Of a stretch of DNA of 64,000 nt, positions 27,643 to 36,900 are shown piece by piece. How positions within the stretch are numbered: position 1 is the stretch's first letter; every line of letters begins with the position of its first letter. This stretch comes from Massilia putida. GTDB lineage: Bacteria; Pseudomonadota; Gammaproteobacteria; Burkholderiales; Burkholderiaceae_D. The notes under the pieces were generated by a model, which was given only the letters and a program-made list of their open reading frames with translations, was not told the origin of the DNA and made no database searches. The DNA lies in the NCBI RefSeq assembly GCF_001941825.1, contig NZ_CP019038.1, forward strand, positions 4,278,001 to 4,342,000, written 5' to 3'. Position numbers and translations under genes: made by a program.

Positions 27643-29874
27643 ATGCGTTTGACTCAACTGACCCTCGTCGCGGCCCTGGCCGCCGCATTCCCCCTGTTCG
27701 CCGCCGCCGCCGACACCCCGGCCCAGCAGCCGTGGATGAACCGTTCCCTGAGCGCCGACCAGCGCGCCCAACTCGCTGTGAAAGCCATGACCCGCGAAGA
27801 AAAACTGCGCTGGGTGTTCGGCTATTTCGGCACCGCATTCGCCCCCAAGGGCACCACGCCGCCGAAGGGCGCGATCCCGTTCTCGGCCGGCTTCGTGCCG
27901 GGTAACCCGCGCCTCGGCCTGCCGGACCTGCTGGAAACGGACGCCGGCCTCGGCGTCGCCACCCAGGCCACGCCGACGCCGCGCGAGCGCACGCAGCTGC
28001 CGTCGGGTCTGGCCACCGCATCGACGTGGGACACGCAGATGGCCTACGCCGGCGGCGCGATGATCGGTTCCGAAGCGCGCCTGTCCGGCTTCAACGTGAT
28101 GCTGGCCGGCGGCGTGAACCTGATGCGCGATCCGCGCAACGGCCGCAATTTCGAATACGCGGGCGAGGACCCGCTGCTGGCCGGCACGATCGTCGGCCAT
28201 GCGGTGAAAGGCATCGAGTCGAACCACGTCATCTCGACCGTCAAGCACTACGTGCTGAACGACCAGGAAACGGGCCGCAACGAGCTCGACGTCCACATCG
28301 ACAAAGCCGCGTCGCGCATGTCCGACCTGCTCGCGATGCAGATCGCGCTGGAGCAGTCCGACGCCGGCTCCGTCATGTGCTCGTACAACCGCGTGTACGG
28401 CACCTACGCGTGCGAGAACGACTACCTGCTAAACGAAGTCCTCAAGAAGGACTGGGGTTTCAAGGGTTATGTGATGTCCGACTGGGGCGCGACCCACAGC
28501 ACCGTGGAAGCCGCGAACCACGGCCTGGACCGCCAGTCCGGCCAGGAATTCGACAAGTCGCCGTACTTCGGCGGCGCGCTGGAAGAAGCCGTCAAGAACG
28601 GCCACGTGTCGGAAGCGCGCCTTAACGACATGGCGACACGCATCGTGCGCGCCATGTTCGCCAAGGGCGTCGTGGACAATCCGGTCGCGCAGGGGGGCAA
28701 CATCGACTTCGCCAAGAACGGCGCCGTCAGCCGCGCGACGGCGGAAGAGGGCATCGTCCTGCTGAAGAACGACAACCGCGTCCTGCCGCTGTCGAAGGAC
28801 GTGAAGACCATCGCCATCATCGGCGGCCATGCCGACGTGGGCGTGCTGTCGGGCGGTGGTTCGTCGCAGGTGTATCCGGTGGGCGGCATGGCCGTGAAGG
28901 GTCTGGAGCCGAAAAGCTGGCCGGGTCCGGTCGTGTACCACCCGTCGTCGCCGCTGCGCGCCATCCAGGCGCTGGCGCCGGACGCGAAGATCGTGTACGA
29001 CGACGGCACCGATCCCGCGCGCGCCGCGCGCGTGGCCGCGCAGGCGGACGTCGCGCTCGTGTTCGCGACGCAGTGGATCGGCGAAGCGAACGATGCGGCG
29101 TCGCTGTCTCTGCCGGACAACCAGGACACGCTGATCGACAACGTCGCCGGCGCCAATGCACGCACCGTCGTCGTGCTGGAGACGGGCGGCCCCGTCGCCA
29201 TGCCGTGGGTCGCGAAGACGCCGGCCGTGCTGGAAGCCTGGTATCCGGGCACGAGCGGCGGCGAAGCGATCGCGCGCGTGCTGTTCGGCTTTGTCAATCC
29301 GTCGGGCCACCTGCCGGCCACGTTCCCGGTCTCCGAGCAGCAGCTGCCGCGTCCGAAACTGGACGGCGATCCGAAACAGCCGGAGCAGCGCTTCACCGTC
29401 GATTACAAGGAAGGCGCCGCGGTCGGCTATAAATGGTTCGACCAGAAGGGCCTGAGCCCGCTGTTCCCGTTCGGTCACGGCCTGTCGTACACGACGTTCT
29501 CGTACTCGGGCCTGGCGAGCCAGGTCAAGGATGGCCGCGTGCACGTGCGCTTCAAGGTCACGAACACGGGCAACGTCGCCGGCAAGGACGTGCCGCAGGT
29601 GTATGTGTCGCCGCTGGCCGCGAAGTGGGAAGCGCCGAAGCGCCTGGCCGGCTGGGACAAGGTCGCGCTGCAGCCGGGTGAATCGAAAGAGGTCGACGTC
29701 GTCGTCGAGCCGCGCATTCTCGGCATGTTCGACGAGAAGTCCAAGACCTGGCGCATCGCCAAGGGCAAGTACAAGGTGGTGCTCGCCGAAGACGCCGCAG
29801 GCAAGAACGCGACCAGCGTGACGGTCGACCTGCCGGCGTCCACGCTCGACGTGCGCGGCCGTCCTAAGCGCTGA
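27643..29874 (+). CDS. GH3 glycoside hydrolase (beta-glucosidase/beta-mannosidase type)
   Basis: A 743-residue secreted enzyme that releases terminal sugars from beta-linked oligosaccharides. It has a signal peptide (MRLTQLTLVAALAAAFPLFAAAA) and the GH3 TIM-barrel, with KHYVLNDQETGR and the nucleophile Asp in YVMSDWGATHS. The second domain has IGEANDAASLSLPDNQ with the likely acid/base, then a fibronectin III-like end (VTNTGNVAGKDVPQVYV). In this setting it would finish glucomannan or cello-oligosaccharide breakdown. Substrate cannot be fixed from sequence. Confidence 0.92.
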   Translation: MRLTQLTLVAALAAAFPLFAAAADTPAQQPWMNRSLSADQRAQLAVKAMTREEKLRWVFGYFGTAFAPKGTTPPKGAIPFSAGFVPGNPRLGLPDLLETDAGLGVATQATPTPRERTQLPSGLATASTWDTQMAYAGGAMIGSEARLSGFNVMLAGGVNLMRDPRNGRNFEYAGEDPLLAGTIVGHAVKGIESNHVISTVKHYVLNDQETGRNELDVHIDKAASRMSDLLAMQIALEQSDAGSVMCSYNRVYGTYACENDYLLNEVLKKDWGFKGYVMSDWGATHSTVEAANHGLDRQSGQEFDKSPYFGGALEEAVKNGHVSEARLNDMATRIVRAMFAKGVVDNPVAQGGNIDFAKNGAVSRATAEEGIVLLKNDNRVLPLSKDVKTIAIIGGHADVGVLSGGGSSQVYPVGGMAVKGLEPKSWPGPVVYHPSSPLRAIQALAPDAKIVYDDGTDPARAARVAAQADVALVFATQWIGEANDAASLSLPDNQDTLIDNVAGANARTVVVLETGGPVAMPWVAKTPAVLEAWYPGTSGGEAIARVLFGFVNPSGHLPATFPVSEQQLPRPKLDGDPKQPEQRFTVDYKEGAAVGYKWFDQKGLSPLFPFGHGLSYTTFSYSGLASQVKDGRVHVRFKVTNTGNVAGKDVPQVYVSPLAAKWEAPKRLAGWDKVALQPGESKEVDVVVEPRILGMFDEKSKTWRIAKGKYKVVLAEDAAGKNATSVTVDLPASTLDVRGRPKR

Positions 29875-29958
29875 GTTTCGCTTTGCCGCCCGCCGGTCGG
29901 CGGGCGGCGCATGATCCATACGACGACGTTCCCCAAGGAGCGCGAGGAGACTACGACC

Positions 29959-31287
29959 ATGCAACGCAAGTTCGGCATTTTCAGCAAGTTCTCCGTGGCC
30001 GCCGCCCTGCTGATGGCAGGCGCGGCACAAGCGGCGGGCAGCAGCGGCTTCGTGGCCGTCAAGGACAGCCATTTCGAACGCAACGGCCAGCGCTACATGA
30101 TCGCCGGCGCGAACTTCTGGTATGGCGGCTATCTCGGCGCGCCGACCGGCGTCGGCCAGCGGGCCCGTCTTGTCAAGGAACTGGACCACATGAAGGCGCT
30201 CGGCATCAACAACGTGCGCGTGCTGGCCGTGTCGGAAAAGACGGCAATGAAGAGCGCCGTCAGTCCCGCCACGACGAGCGCGCCCGGGCAGTACGACGAG
30301 CTGCTGCTGCAGGGCCTGGACTTTTTGATGGCCGAACTGGCGAAGCGTGACATGACGGCCGTGCTCTACCTGAATAATTTCTGGCAGTGGTCCGGCGGGA
30401 TGACCCAGTACCTGAACTGGTTCACCGGCTCGCCCGCGCACGATCCGAACGTGAGCAAGGACTACGAGCGCTTCATGGCCGAAAACGCGACGTTCTACAC
30501 GAACGCCCGCGCCCAGGCCGAATACCGCAACGTGATCGCGAAGATCGTCCAGCGCACGAACACGGTGACGAAGACGCCTTACCGCGACGACCCGACGATC
30601 CTGTCGTGGCAGCTCGCGAACGAACCGCGCCCCGGCAACAGCAAGTCCACGCCGCAGGAAAAAGCGACGTACGTGAAGTGGATCGCCGACACCGCCCGCT
30701 ACATCCGCTCGCTCGACGGCAACCACATGGTCAGCACGGGCAGCGAGGGTCTCGCCGGCTCCGCGCAGGACGCGTCTTTGTACCTGGACGCGCACCGCAC
30801 GCCGGACATCGCCTATCTGACGTATCACCTGTGGCCGGCGAACTGGGGCTGGTTCGATCCGAAGAAGCCCGACGCCACATGGAACGGCATGATGGACAAG
30901 GCCAGCCACTACCTGAACGTGCACGTCGACTATGCCAAGCAGCTGGGCAAGCCGATCGTGCTGGAAGAGTTCGGCCTGAACCGCGACGGCGGCGCCTTCG
31001 ACATCAAGGCCTCGACCAAGGTGCGCGACCGCTTCTACAACGACGTCTTCACCACGCTGGAGAAGCGCGCCGCCGCGGGCGACCCGGTCGCCGGCTGGAA
31101 CTTCTGGGCCTGGGGCGGCGCGGGGCGCGCGGCCAATGCGGATTACTGGTGGAAGCCGGGTAACGATTTCGTCGGCGATCCGCCGCAGGAAGAGCAGGGC
31201 CTTTATTCCGTGTTCGACAGCGATGCCAGCTCGCTCAAGTTGATCGCGGACCACGATAAACGCCTGAAGACGATTGGAGCAAAATAG
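29959..31287 (+). CDS. GH5 endo-beta-mannanase-like hydrolase
   Basis: A 442-residue secreted glycoside hydrolase of family 5, closest by eye to subfamily 7 mannanases. It has a signal peptide to about residue 26, then NGQRYMIAGANFWYGGYLGA. The acid/base Glu is in SWQLANEPRP (about residue 222), YLTYHLWPANWGW follows, and the nucleophile Glu is in LEEFGLNRDG (about 337). It cuts internal beta-1,4-mannosidic bonds in mannans. A GAGGAGA site supports ATG 29959. Its TAG stop overlaps the GTG start of the alpha-galactosidase by one base, which fits joint attack on galactomannan. Confidence 0.9.
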   Translation: MQRKFGIFSKFSVAAALLMAGAAQAAGSSGFVAVKDSHFERNGQRYMIAGANFWYGGYLGAPTGVGQRARLVKELDHMKALGINNVRVLAVSEKTAMKSAVSPATTSAPGQYDELLLQGLDFLMAELAKRDMTAVLYLNNFWQWSGGMTQYLNWFTGSPAHDPNVSKDYERFMAENATFYTNARAQAEYRNVIAKIVQRTNTVTKTPYRDDPTILSWQLANEPRPGNSKSTPQEKATYVKWIADTARYIRSLDGNHMVSTGSEGLAGSAQDASLYLDAHRTPDIAYLTYHLWPANWGWFDPKKPDATWNGMMDKASHYLNVHVDYAKQLGKPIVLEEFGLNRDGGAFDIKASTKVRDRFYNDVFTTLEKRAAAGDPVAGWNFWAWGGAGRAANADYWWKPGNDFVGDPPQEEQGLYSVFDSDASSLKLIADHDKRLKTIGAK

Positions 31288-32501
31288 TGAAACGCAGTAC
31301 CTCCCTGATCCTTGCCGCCACCATCGCGGCATCCCCGGCCGCGGCCTGGGCGCAGAAATTCGACGGCCTCGCGGCCACGCCGCAGATGGGCTGGAACAGC
31401 TGGAATAAATTCGCCTGCGACATCGACGAAAAGTTGATCCGCGAGACGGCCGACGCGATGGTCAAGCTGGGCTTGAAGGATGCCGGCTACCAGTACATCA
31501 ACATCGACGATTGCTGGCACGGCGCGCGCGACGAACACGGCGACATCCGGCCGGACCCGCAGCGCTTCCCGTCCGGCATGAAAGCCCTGTCCGACTATGT
31601 GCATGCGCGCGGCCTCAAGCTGGGCATTTATTCGGACGTCGGCGACAAGACCTGCGGCGGCCGTCCCGGCAGCCGCGGCCACGAATACCAGGATGCGAAG
31701 ACGTATGCGGCCTGGGGCATCGACTACCTGAAATACGACTGGTGCGAAAGCAAGGGCATCAACGCGGTCGGCGCCTACACGACGATGCGCGACGCGATCC
31801 GCGCGGCGAACCGCCCGATCCTGTTCAGCATTTGCGAATGGGGCGACAACAAGCCGTGGGAATGGGCGGCCGACGTGGGCCATTCGTGGCGCACGACGGG
31901 CGACATCTATCCGTGCTGGGATTGCGAAAAGAGCGCCGGCTCGTGGTCCGCATGGGGCGTGATGCGCATCCTCGACATGCAGGCGGGCCTGCGCAAGTAC
32001 GCGGGGCCGGGCCACTGGAACGACATGGACATGTTGGAAGTCGGCATGGGCATGACGGAAGACGAGGACCGCGCCCACTTCTCGATCTGGTCGATGATGA
32101 ATTCCCCGCTCATCCTCGGCAACGACCTGCGTTCGATGCCGGACTCGGTGAAGAAAATCATCGGCCGTCGTGAGGTCATCGCGATCAACCAGGACCCGCT
32201 GGGCGTGCCCGCGCTGCGTTTCTGGAAACAGGGCCAGGTCGAAATGTGGGCCAAGCCGCTCGCGAACGACGAATGGGCGTTCATGGTGTTGAACCGCGGC
32301 GAGGCGGCGCTGCCGTTGCATTACGACTGGAAGCAGAACGTCGTCGTCGATGATCTCAGCAAGCGCGACGTCGATTTTAAACAGGCTACGTGGCACTGGA
32401 CGGACGCCTGGACCGGCAAGACGGGCGACACGAGCCGCCGCCTCGAGGCGACCGTGCCCGCGCACGGCGTCGTGTTGCTGCGCCTGAAGAAGGGCGCGTG
32501 A
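31287..32501 (+). CDS. GH27 alpha-galactosidase
   Basis: A 404-residue secreted enzyme that removes alpha-1,6-galactose side chains. It has a signal peptide MKRSTSLILAATIAASPAAAWA, then the family opening TPQMGWNSWNKFACDIDE. The nucleophile is Asp151 in YLKYDWCES and the acid/base is Asp206 in WRTTGDIYP. GPGHWNDMDMLEVG and NSPLILGNDLR are also typical. It starts with GTG, sharing one base with the mannanase stop and preceded by TTGGAG. Translation is probably coupled to the mannanase upstream and the esterase-like remnant downstream. Confidence 0.95.
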   Translation: MKRSTSLILAATIAASPAAAWAQKFDGLAATPQMGWNSWNKFACDIDEKLIRETADAMVKLGLKDAGYQYINIDDCWHGARDEHGDIRPDPQRFPSGMKALSDYVHARGLKLGIYSDVGDKTCGGRPGSRGHEYQDAKTYAAWGIDYLKYDWCESKGINAVGAYTTMRDAIRAANRPILFSICEWGDNKPWEWAADVGHSWRTTGDIYPCWDCEKSAGSWSAWGVMRILDMQAGLRKYAGPGHWNDMDMLEVGMGMTEDEDRAHFSIWSMMNSPLILGNDLRSMPDSVKKIIGRREVIAINQDPLGVPALRFWKQGQVEMWAKPLANDEWAFMVLNRGEAALPLHYDWKQNVVVDDLSKRDVDFKQATWHWTDAWTGKTGDTSRRLEATVPAHGVVLLRLKKGA

Positions 32502-33064
32502 CGCGTCGGCCGCTGATCGCCGTGCTGCTGGCATTGTGCGCGGCCGGCGCGGCGGCCGAACAGACCATCACGGCGAGCGACATCCACGTGGCCCGCATGG
32601 GCCGCACGGTCGCCGCCGCCGACGGCACGGTGCGTTTTGGGTATCCCGGCGTGACCTTGCTGCTGGCCGTCGACGGTACCCGTCTTGCCGTCGATACCGC
32701 GGGCGGTACCCGCAGCCTCGTCGACGTGATCGTGGACGGCAAGCCCGCGGGCACGCTGCGCCTGGCACCGCAGATGAACCGCTACGACATCCTCAAGGGC
32801 GACGCGTACACGGCGGTGCTGCGCGACCATCCGCACACGCAGGTCGCGCTGACGGAAGGCGTGCTGCTGGACGGCGACAAGAAGGCGGCGCTGATCGGTT
32901 ATCTCGAGGAGGCGATGGCGCGGGTGGGCGATAGGCGCGTCCACCTGCTCGCACCGGCGGCGCATCGGCCGGGCGACGCCGTCAACGGTCACCCGACGAC
33001 GGACCAGCATGCGGCGATGGCGGCCGAACTGCTGCCGCAACTGCGGCGGCCAGCCGGCTGGTAG
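32498..33064 (+). CDS. Esterase-like remnant lacking the catalytic core
   Basis: A 188-residue product starting at GTG 32498, overlapping the alpha-galactosidase stop (GTGA). After a signal peptide (PLIAVLLALCAAGAAA) comes a jelly-roll-like segment resembling the N-terminal domain of CE2-type SGNH esterases. The sequence then jumps to NGHPTTDQHAAMAAELLPQL, which looks like the C-terminal block of the same enzymes. The middle part with the catalytic GDS serine is absent, and the usual Asp before GHP is Asn. It is probably an internally deleted acetyl-mannan esterase. A non-catalytic role is possible. Confidence 0.55.
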   Translation: MTRRPLIAVLLALCAAGAAAEQTITASDIHVARMGRTVAAADGTVRFGYPGVTLLLAVDGTRLAVDTAGGTRSLVDVIVDGKPAGTLRLAPQMNRYDILKGDAYTAVLRDHPHTQVALTEGVLLDGDKKAALIGYLEEAMARVGDRRVHLLAPAAHRPGDAVNGHPTTDQHAAMAAELLPQLRRPAGW

Positions 33065-33068
33065 GGAC

Positions 33069-33108
33069 AAAAAAAAACCGACGTACCGGGTAGGCCCCGG
33101 TGCATCGG
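33069..33108 (-). terminator. Strong intrinsic terminator, leftward
   Basis: Reading leftward, a 13-position stem (33078-33108, one wobble and one mismatch) is followed by nine U (A-run 33069-33077 on the plus strand). It ends a transcript coming from the Lrp gene or from the hairpin-rich stretch before it. Confidence 0.85.
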
Positions 33109-33276
33109 AAAGAAGAGCCGGACCACCCCGGCTGGAGACGAACCGGCCACCGTTCCCTGCGGGGCGACCGGACCGAGACCCGGTCGAGATTACCGACGGC
33201 GCCGCGCAGGGTCAAACGCGCGGGCGCATTCCCCCGCGTGTTTCGCGCTTATCACTAAACAGCATAAGAACGCGAA
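33078..33276 (-). ncRNA. Candidate small RNA or long structured Lrp 3' leader
   Basis: About 200 bases between the Lrp stop and the terminator have no gene but are rich in stems: GACCGG/CCGGTC (33166-33185), AGCCGG/CCGGCT (33116-33133) and the terminator hairpin. It could be an independent small RNA or one processed from the Lrp message. No known family was recognised. Confidence 0.4.
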
Positions 33277-33777
33277 TCAAACGATGGGAAGCGCAGTCGT
33301 TTCCTTGATGCGCTGCAGGGCAAAACTCGATTTGACGTCCAGCACGGCCGGGTGGCGCAGCAGGGTGCTCATCATGAAGCGCGAGAAGTGGTCCATGTCT
33401 TCCACGTGCACGCGCAGCAGGAAATCCATTTCCCCCGTCATCGCATAGCAGGCCACGACTTCGGGCCAGGTCGACACGGCCTGGGCGAATTCGAAGCGCG
33501 GCGACGTGGCCGGCACGCGCGCGTTCGGCGCGCCTTCGCTGTGTTTTTCAAGGCGGACATTTACATAGGCCAGCAGGCCCAGTCCCAGCTTGTCGGGATC
33601 GAGCAGGGCGACGTATTGCCGGATGACACCGGCTTCCTCCAGGCGTTTGATGCGCCGCAGACAGGGCGACGGCGACAGGCTGACGCGCTCGGCCACGTCC
33701 TGGTTGGACAGGCGGCCATCCGACTGGAGGATGGCCAGGATTTTACGGTCGGTTTTATCCAGCTCGATTTTTGACAT
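33277..33777 (-). CDS. Lrp/AsnC-family regulator
   Basis: A 166-residue regulator with an N-terminal helix-turn-helix (LDKTDRKILAILQSDGRLSNQDVAERVSLSPSPCLRRIKRLEE) and a C-terminal RAM domain that binds amino acids. It is divergent from the indolepyruvate ferredoxin oxidoreductase gene, so it likely senses an aromatic or branched amino acid and controls that enzyme. This pairing is known in related bacteria, but direct regulation is inferred. A GAGGAG site precedes the ATG. Confidence 0.93.
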   Translation of the reverse strand: MSKIELDKTDRKILAILQSDGRLSNQDVAERVSLSPSPCLRRIKRLEEAGVIRQYVALLDPDKLGLGLLAYVNVRLEKHSEGAPNARVPATSPRFEFAQAVSTWPEVVACYAMTGEMDFLLRVHVEDMDHFSRFMMSTLLRHPAVLDVKSSFALQRIKETTALPIV

Positions 33778-33917
33778 GAATTCTCCTCAGGACGGGCGCG
33801 TGTCGCAATTTTATTGCGCAAATCGTCGGACGGGGGGAATTCATTGAAATTTAATGCTTGTGACACAGGTCTATACTGGCCCCAACCGAAATACGGTAAA
33901 CATAATCGGAGACACGC
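33778..33917. promoter_or_regulatory. Divergent lrp-oxidoreductase promoter region
   Basis: A 140-base spacer, AT-richer than the flanking genes. On the plus strand TATACT (33872-33877) could be a -10 box for the oxidoreductase, but no good -35 partner is placed. The Lrp-type regulator would be expected to bind here. Confidence 0.35.
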
Positions 33918-36900
33918 ATGAACGCCCCGCTGGACCGCACCCAACTGGAACCGCTACCGCCCCACCAGATCACGCTCGACGACAAATGGACGCTCGAGCG
34001 CGGCCGCGCCTTCATGACGGGCACCCAGGCCCTGATCCGCCTGCCGATGCTGCAGCGCGAACGCGACCTCAAGGCCGGCCTGAACACGGCAGGCTATATC
34101 ACGGGCTACCGCGGCTCGCCGGTGACCCAGGTCGACCAGACGGCGTGGAAAGCGAAAAAACACCTGGAAGCGCACCACGTCCACTTCCACCCCGGCATGA
34201 ACGAAGACCTGGCGGCGACGGCCGTCTGGGGCACGCAGCAGACCAATCTGTTCAAGGATGCGAAGTACGACGGCGTGTTCGCCATGTGGTATGGCAAGGG
34301 CCCGGGCGTCGACCGCTGCGGCGACGTGTTCAAACACGGCAACAACGCGGGCTCCGCCAAGAATGGCGGCGTGCTCGTGCTGGCCGGTGACGACCACGCG
34401 GCGAAATCGTCGTCGACGGCGCACCAGTCCGACCACATCCTGCACCACTGCGGCATTCCCGTGCTGTACCCGTCGTCCGTGCAGGAATACCTCGACTATG
34501 GCTTGCATGCCTGGGCGATGAGCCGCTACAGCGGCCTGTGGGTGTCGATGAAATGCGTGACCGACATCATCGAGTCCGGCGCCGTCGTCGACCTCGATCC
34601 GGACCGCGTGCAGACCATCCTGCCGACCGACTTCGAGATGCCGGCGGGCGGCTTGAACATCCGCTGGCCGGACGCCGTGCTGGACCAGGAAGTGCGCATG
34701 AACCACTACAAGTGGTATGCCGCGCTGGCGTACGCGCGCGCCAATAAGCTGAACCAGATCGTGTGGGACAGCCCGACGCCCAAGATCGGCATCATCACGG
34801 CCGGCAAATCGTATCTCGACACGCGCCAGGCGCTGGCCGACCTCGGCATCGACGAGCAGGCGGCACGCGACATCGGCCTGCGCGTGTATAAGGTCGGCAT
34901 GACGTGGCCGCTCGACTCGGTCGGCGTGCACGAATTCGCGTGCGGCCTGGACGAGATCCTCGTCGTCGAGGAAAAGCGTCAAGTGCTGGAATACGCACTG
35001 AAGGAAGAGCTGTACAACCTGCCGGACAGCGAGCGGCCGCGCGTCGTCGGCAAGTTCGACGACACGGGCGAATGGAGCGTCAAGAACCGCTCCGGCCAGG
35101 GCGACTGGCTGCTGTCCGCGAATTACGAACTGAATCCGGCCCAGATCGCGCGCGCGATCGCGTCGCGCATCTCGCACTACTGCGCCGGCCATCCGGTCGA
35201 GCAGCGCGTGAACGAGCGCATCGCCTTCCTGGAAGCGAAGGAGCTGATCCTCAAGAACATCCCGAAAGCGAATCCGGAAACGGACCGCATCCCGTACTTC
35301 TGCTCCGGCTGCCCGCACAACAGCTCGACCAAGGTGCCGGAAGGGTCGCGCGCGATGGCCGGTATCGGCTGCCACTACATGGTGCTGTGGATGGACCGCG
35401 AGACGTCCACGTTCACGCACATGGGGGGCGAGGGCGTCACGTGGATCGGCCAGGCGCCGTTCACGGGCGAGAAGCACGTGTTCGCGAACCTCGGCGACGG
35501 CACGTATTACCACTCGGGCGTGCTGGCGATCCGCGCGTCGGTGGCGGCCAAGGTCAACATCACCTACAAGATTCTCTACAACGACGCCGTCGCCATGACG
35601 GGCGGCCAGGTCGTCGACGGTCCGCTCGATCCGGCCAAGATCAGCCGCCAGCTCGCGGCCGAAGGCGTCAAACCGATCATCGTCGTCACCGACGAACCGG
35701 AAAAATACCCGGACGATTATCCGTGGGCCGAAGGCGTCACCGTGCGCCACCGCGCGGAACTGATGGACGTGCAGCGCGAACTGCGCGAGATGCCGGGCGT
35801 GTCGGCCATGATCTACGACCAGACCTGTGCGTCGGAAAAGCGCCGCCGCCGGAAGAAGGGTGCGTATCCCGATCCGGCCAAGCGCGCCGTGATCAACGAA
35901 GCCGTGTGCGAAGGCTGCGGCGATTGCTCGAAGCAGTCGAATTGCCTGTCCGTCGAACCGCTGGAGACGGAACTGGGCCGCAAGCGCCAGATCAACCAGT
36001 CCTCGTGCAACAAGGATTTTTCGTGCGTCACCGGCTTCTGCCCGAGCTTCGTCACGGTCGAAGGCGGCGGGCTGAAAAAGCCCAAGAAGGCGACGTCCGA
36101 CGCGACGCCGCCGTCGCTGCCGATGCCGAAGATTCCTTCGACGACGAACCCGTTCGGTATCCTCGTCACCGGCATCGGCGGCACGGGCGTCGTGACGGTC
36201 GGCCAGATCCTCGCGGTGGCCGCGCACGTCGAAGGCAAGGGCGCGCTGGTCCTCGACATGAGCGGCCTCGCGCAAAAGGGCGGTCCGGTGATGTCGCACG
36301 TGCGCCTCGCCGACCGCCAGTCCGACCTGCACTCGACGCGCGTCGGCACGGGTAACGCCGACCTCGTGATCGGCTGCGACCAGATCGTCACCGCCAGCCG
36401 CGACGCGCTGTCGCGCATGGGAGAAGGCCGCACGTGGGCCGCCGTGAACAGCAGCGGTGCGACGACGGCCGCGTTCATCAAGAACCCGGACTGGCAATTC
36501 CCGGCCGAAGGCTCGCGCGGCGCCATCGTGCAGGCTTGCGGCGAGAACAACGTCGACTTCATCGACGCCGGCCACATCGCCACGACCCTGATGGGCGACG
36601 CCATCGCCACGAACATGTTCATGCTGGGCTATGCGTTCCAGAAGGGCCATGTGCCGCTGCAGGAAGCGTCGATCATGAAGGCGATCGAGTTGAACGGCGT
36701 GTCCGTCGGCTTCAACAAGGCCGCCTTCAACTGGGGCCGCACGGCCGCGCACGACCTGCCGTCGGTGCAGAAGCTGACCACGCCCGCGAAGGTGATCGAA
36801 TTCAAACGTTCGCAATCGCTCGACGACCTCGTCAAGCGCCGCGTCGAACTGTTGACCGCGTACCAGAACGCTGGCTATGCCGCGCAGTACAAGGCATTCG

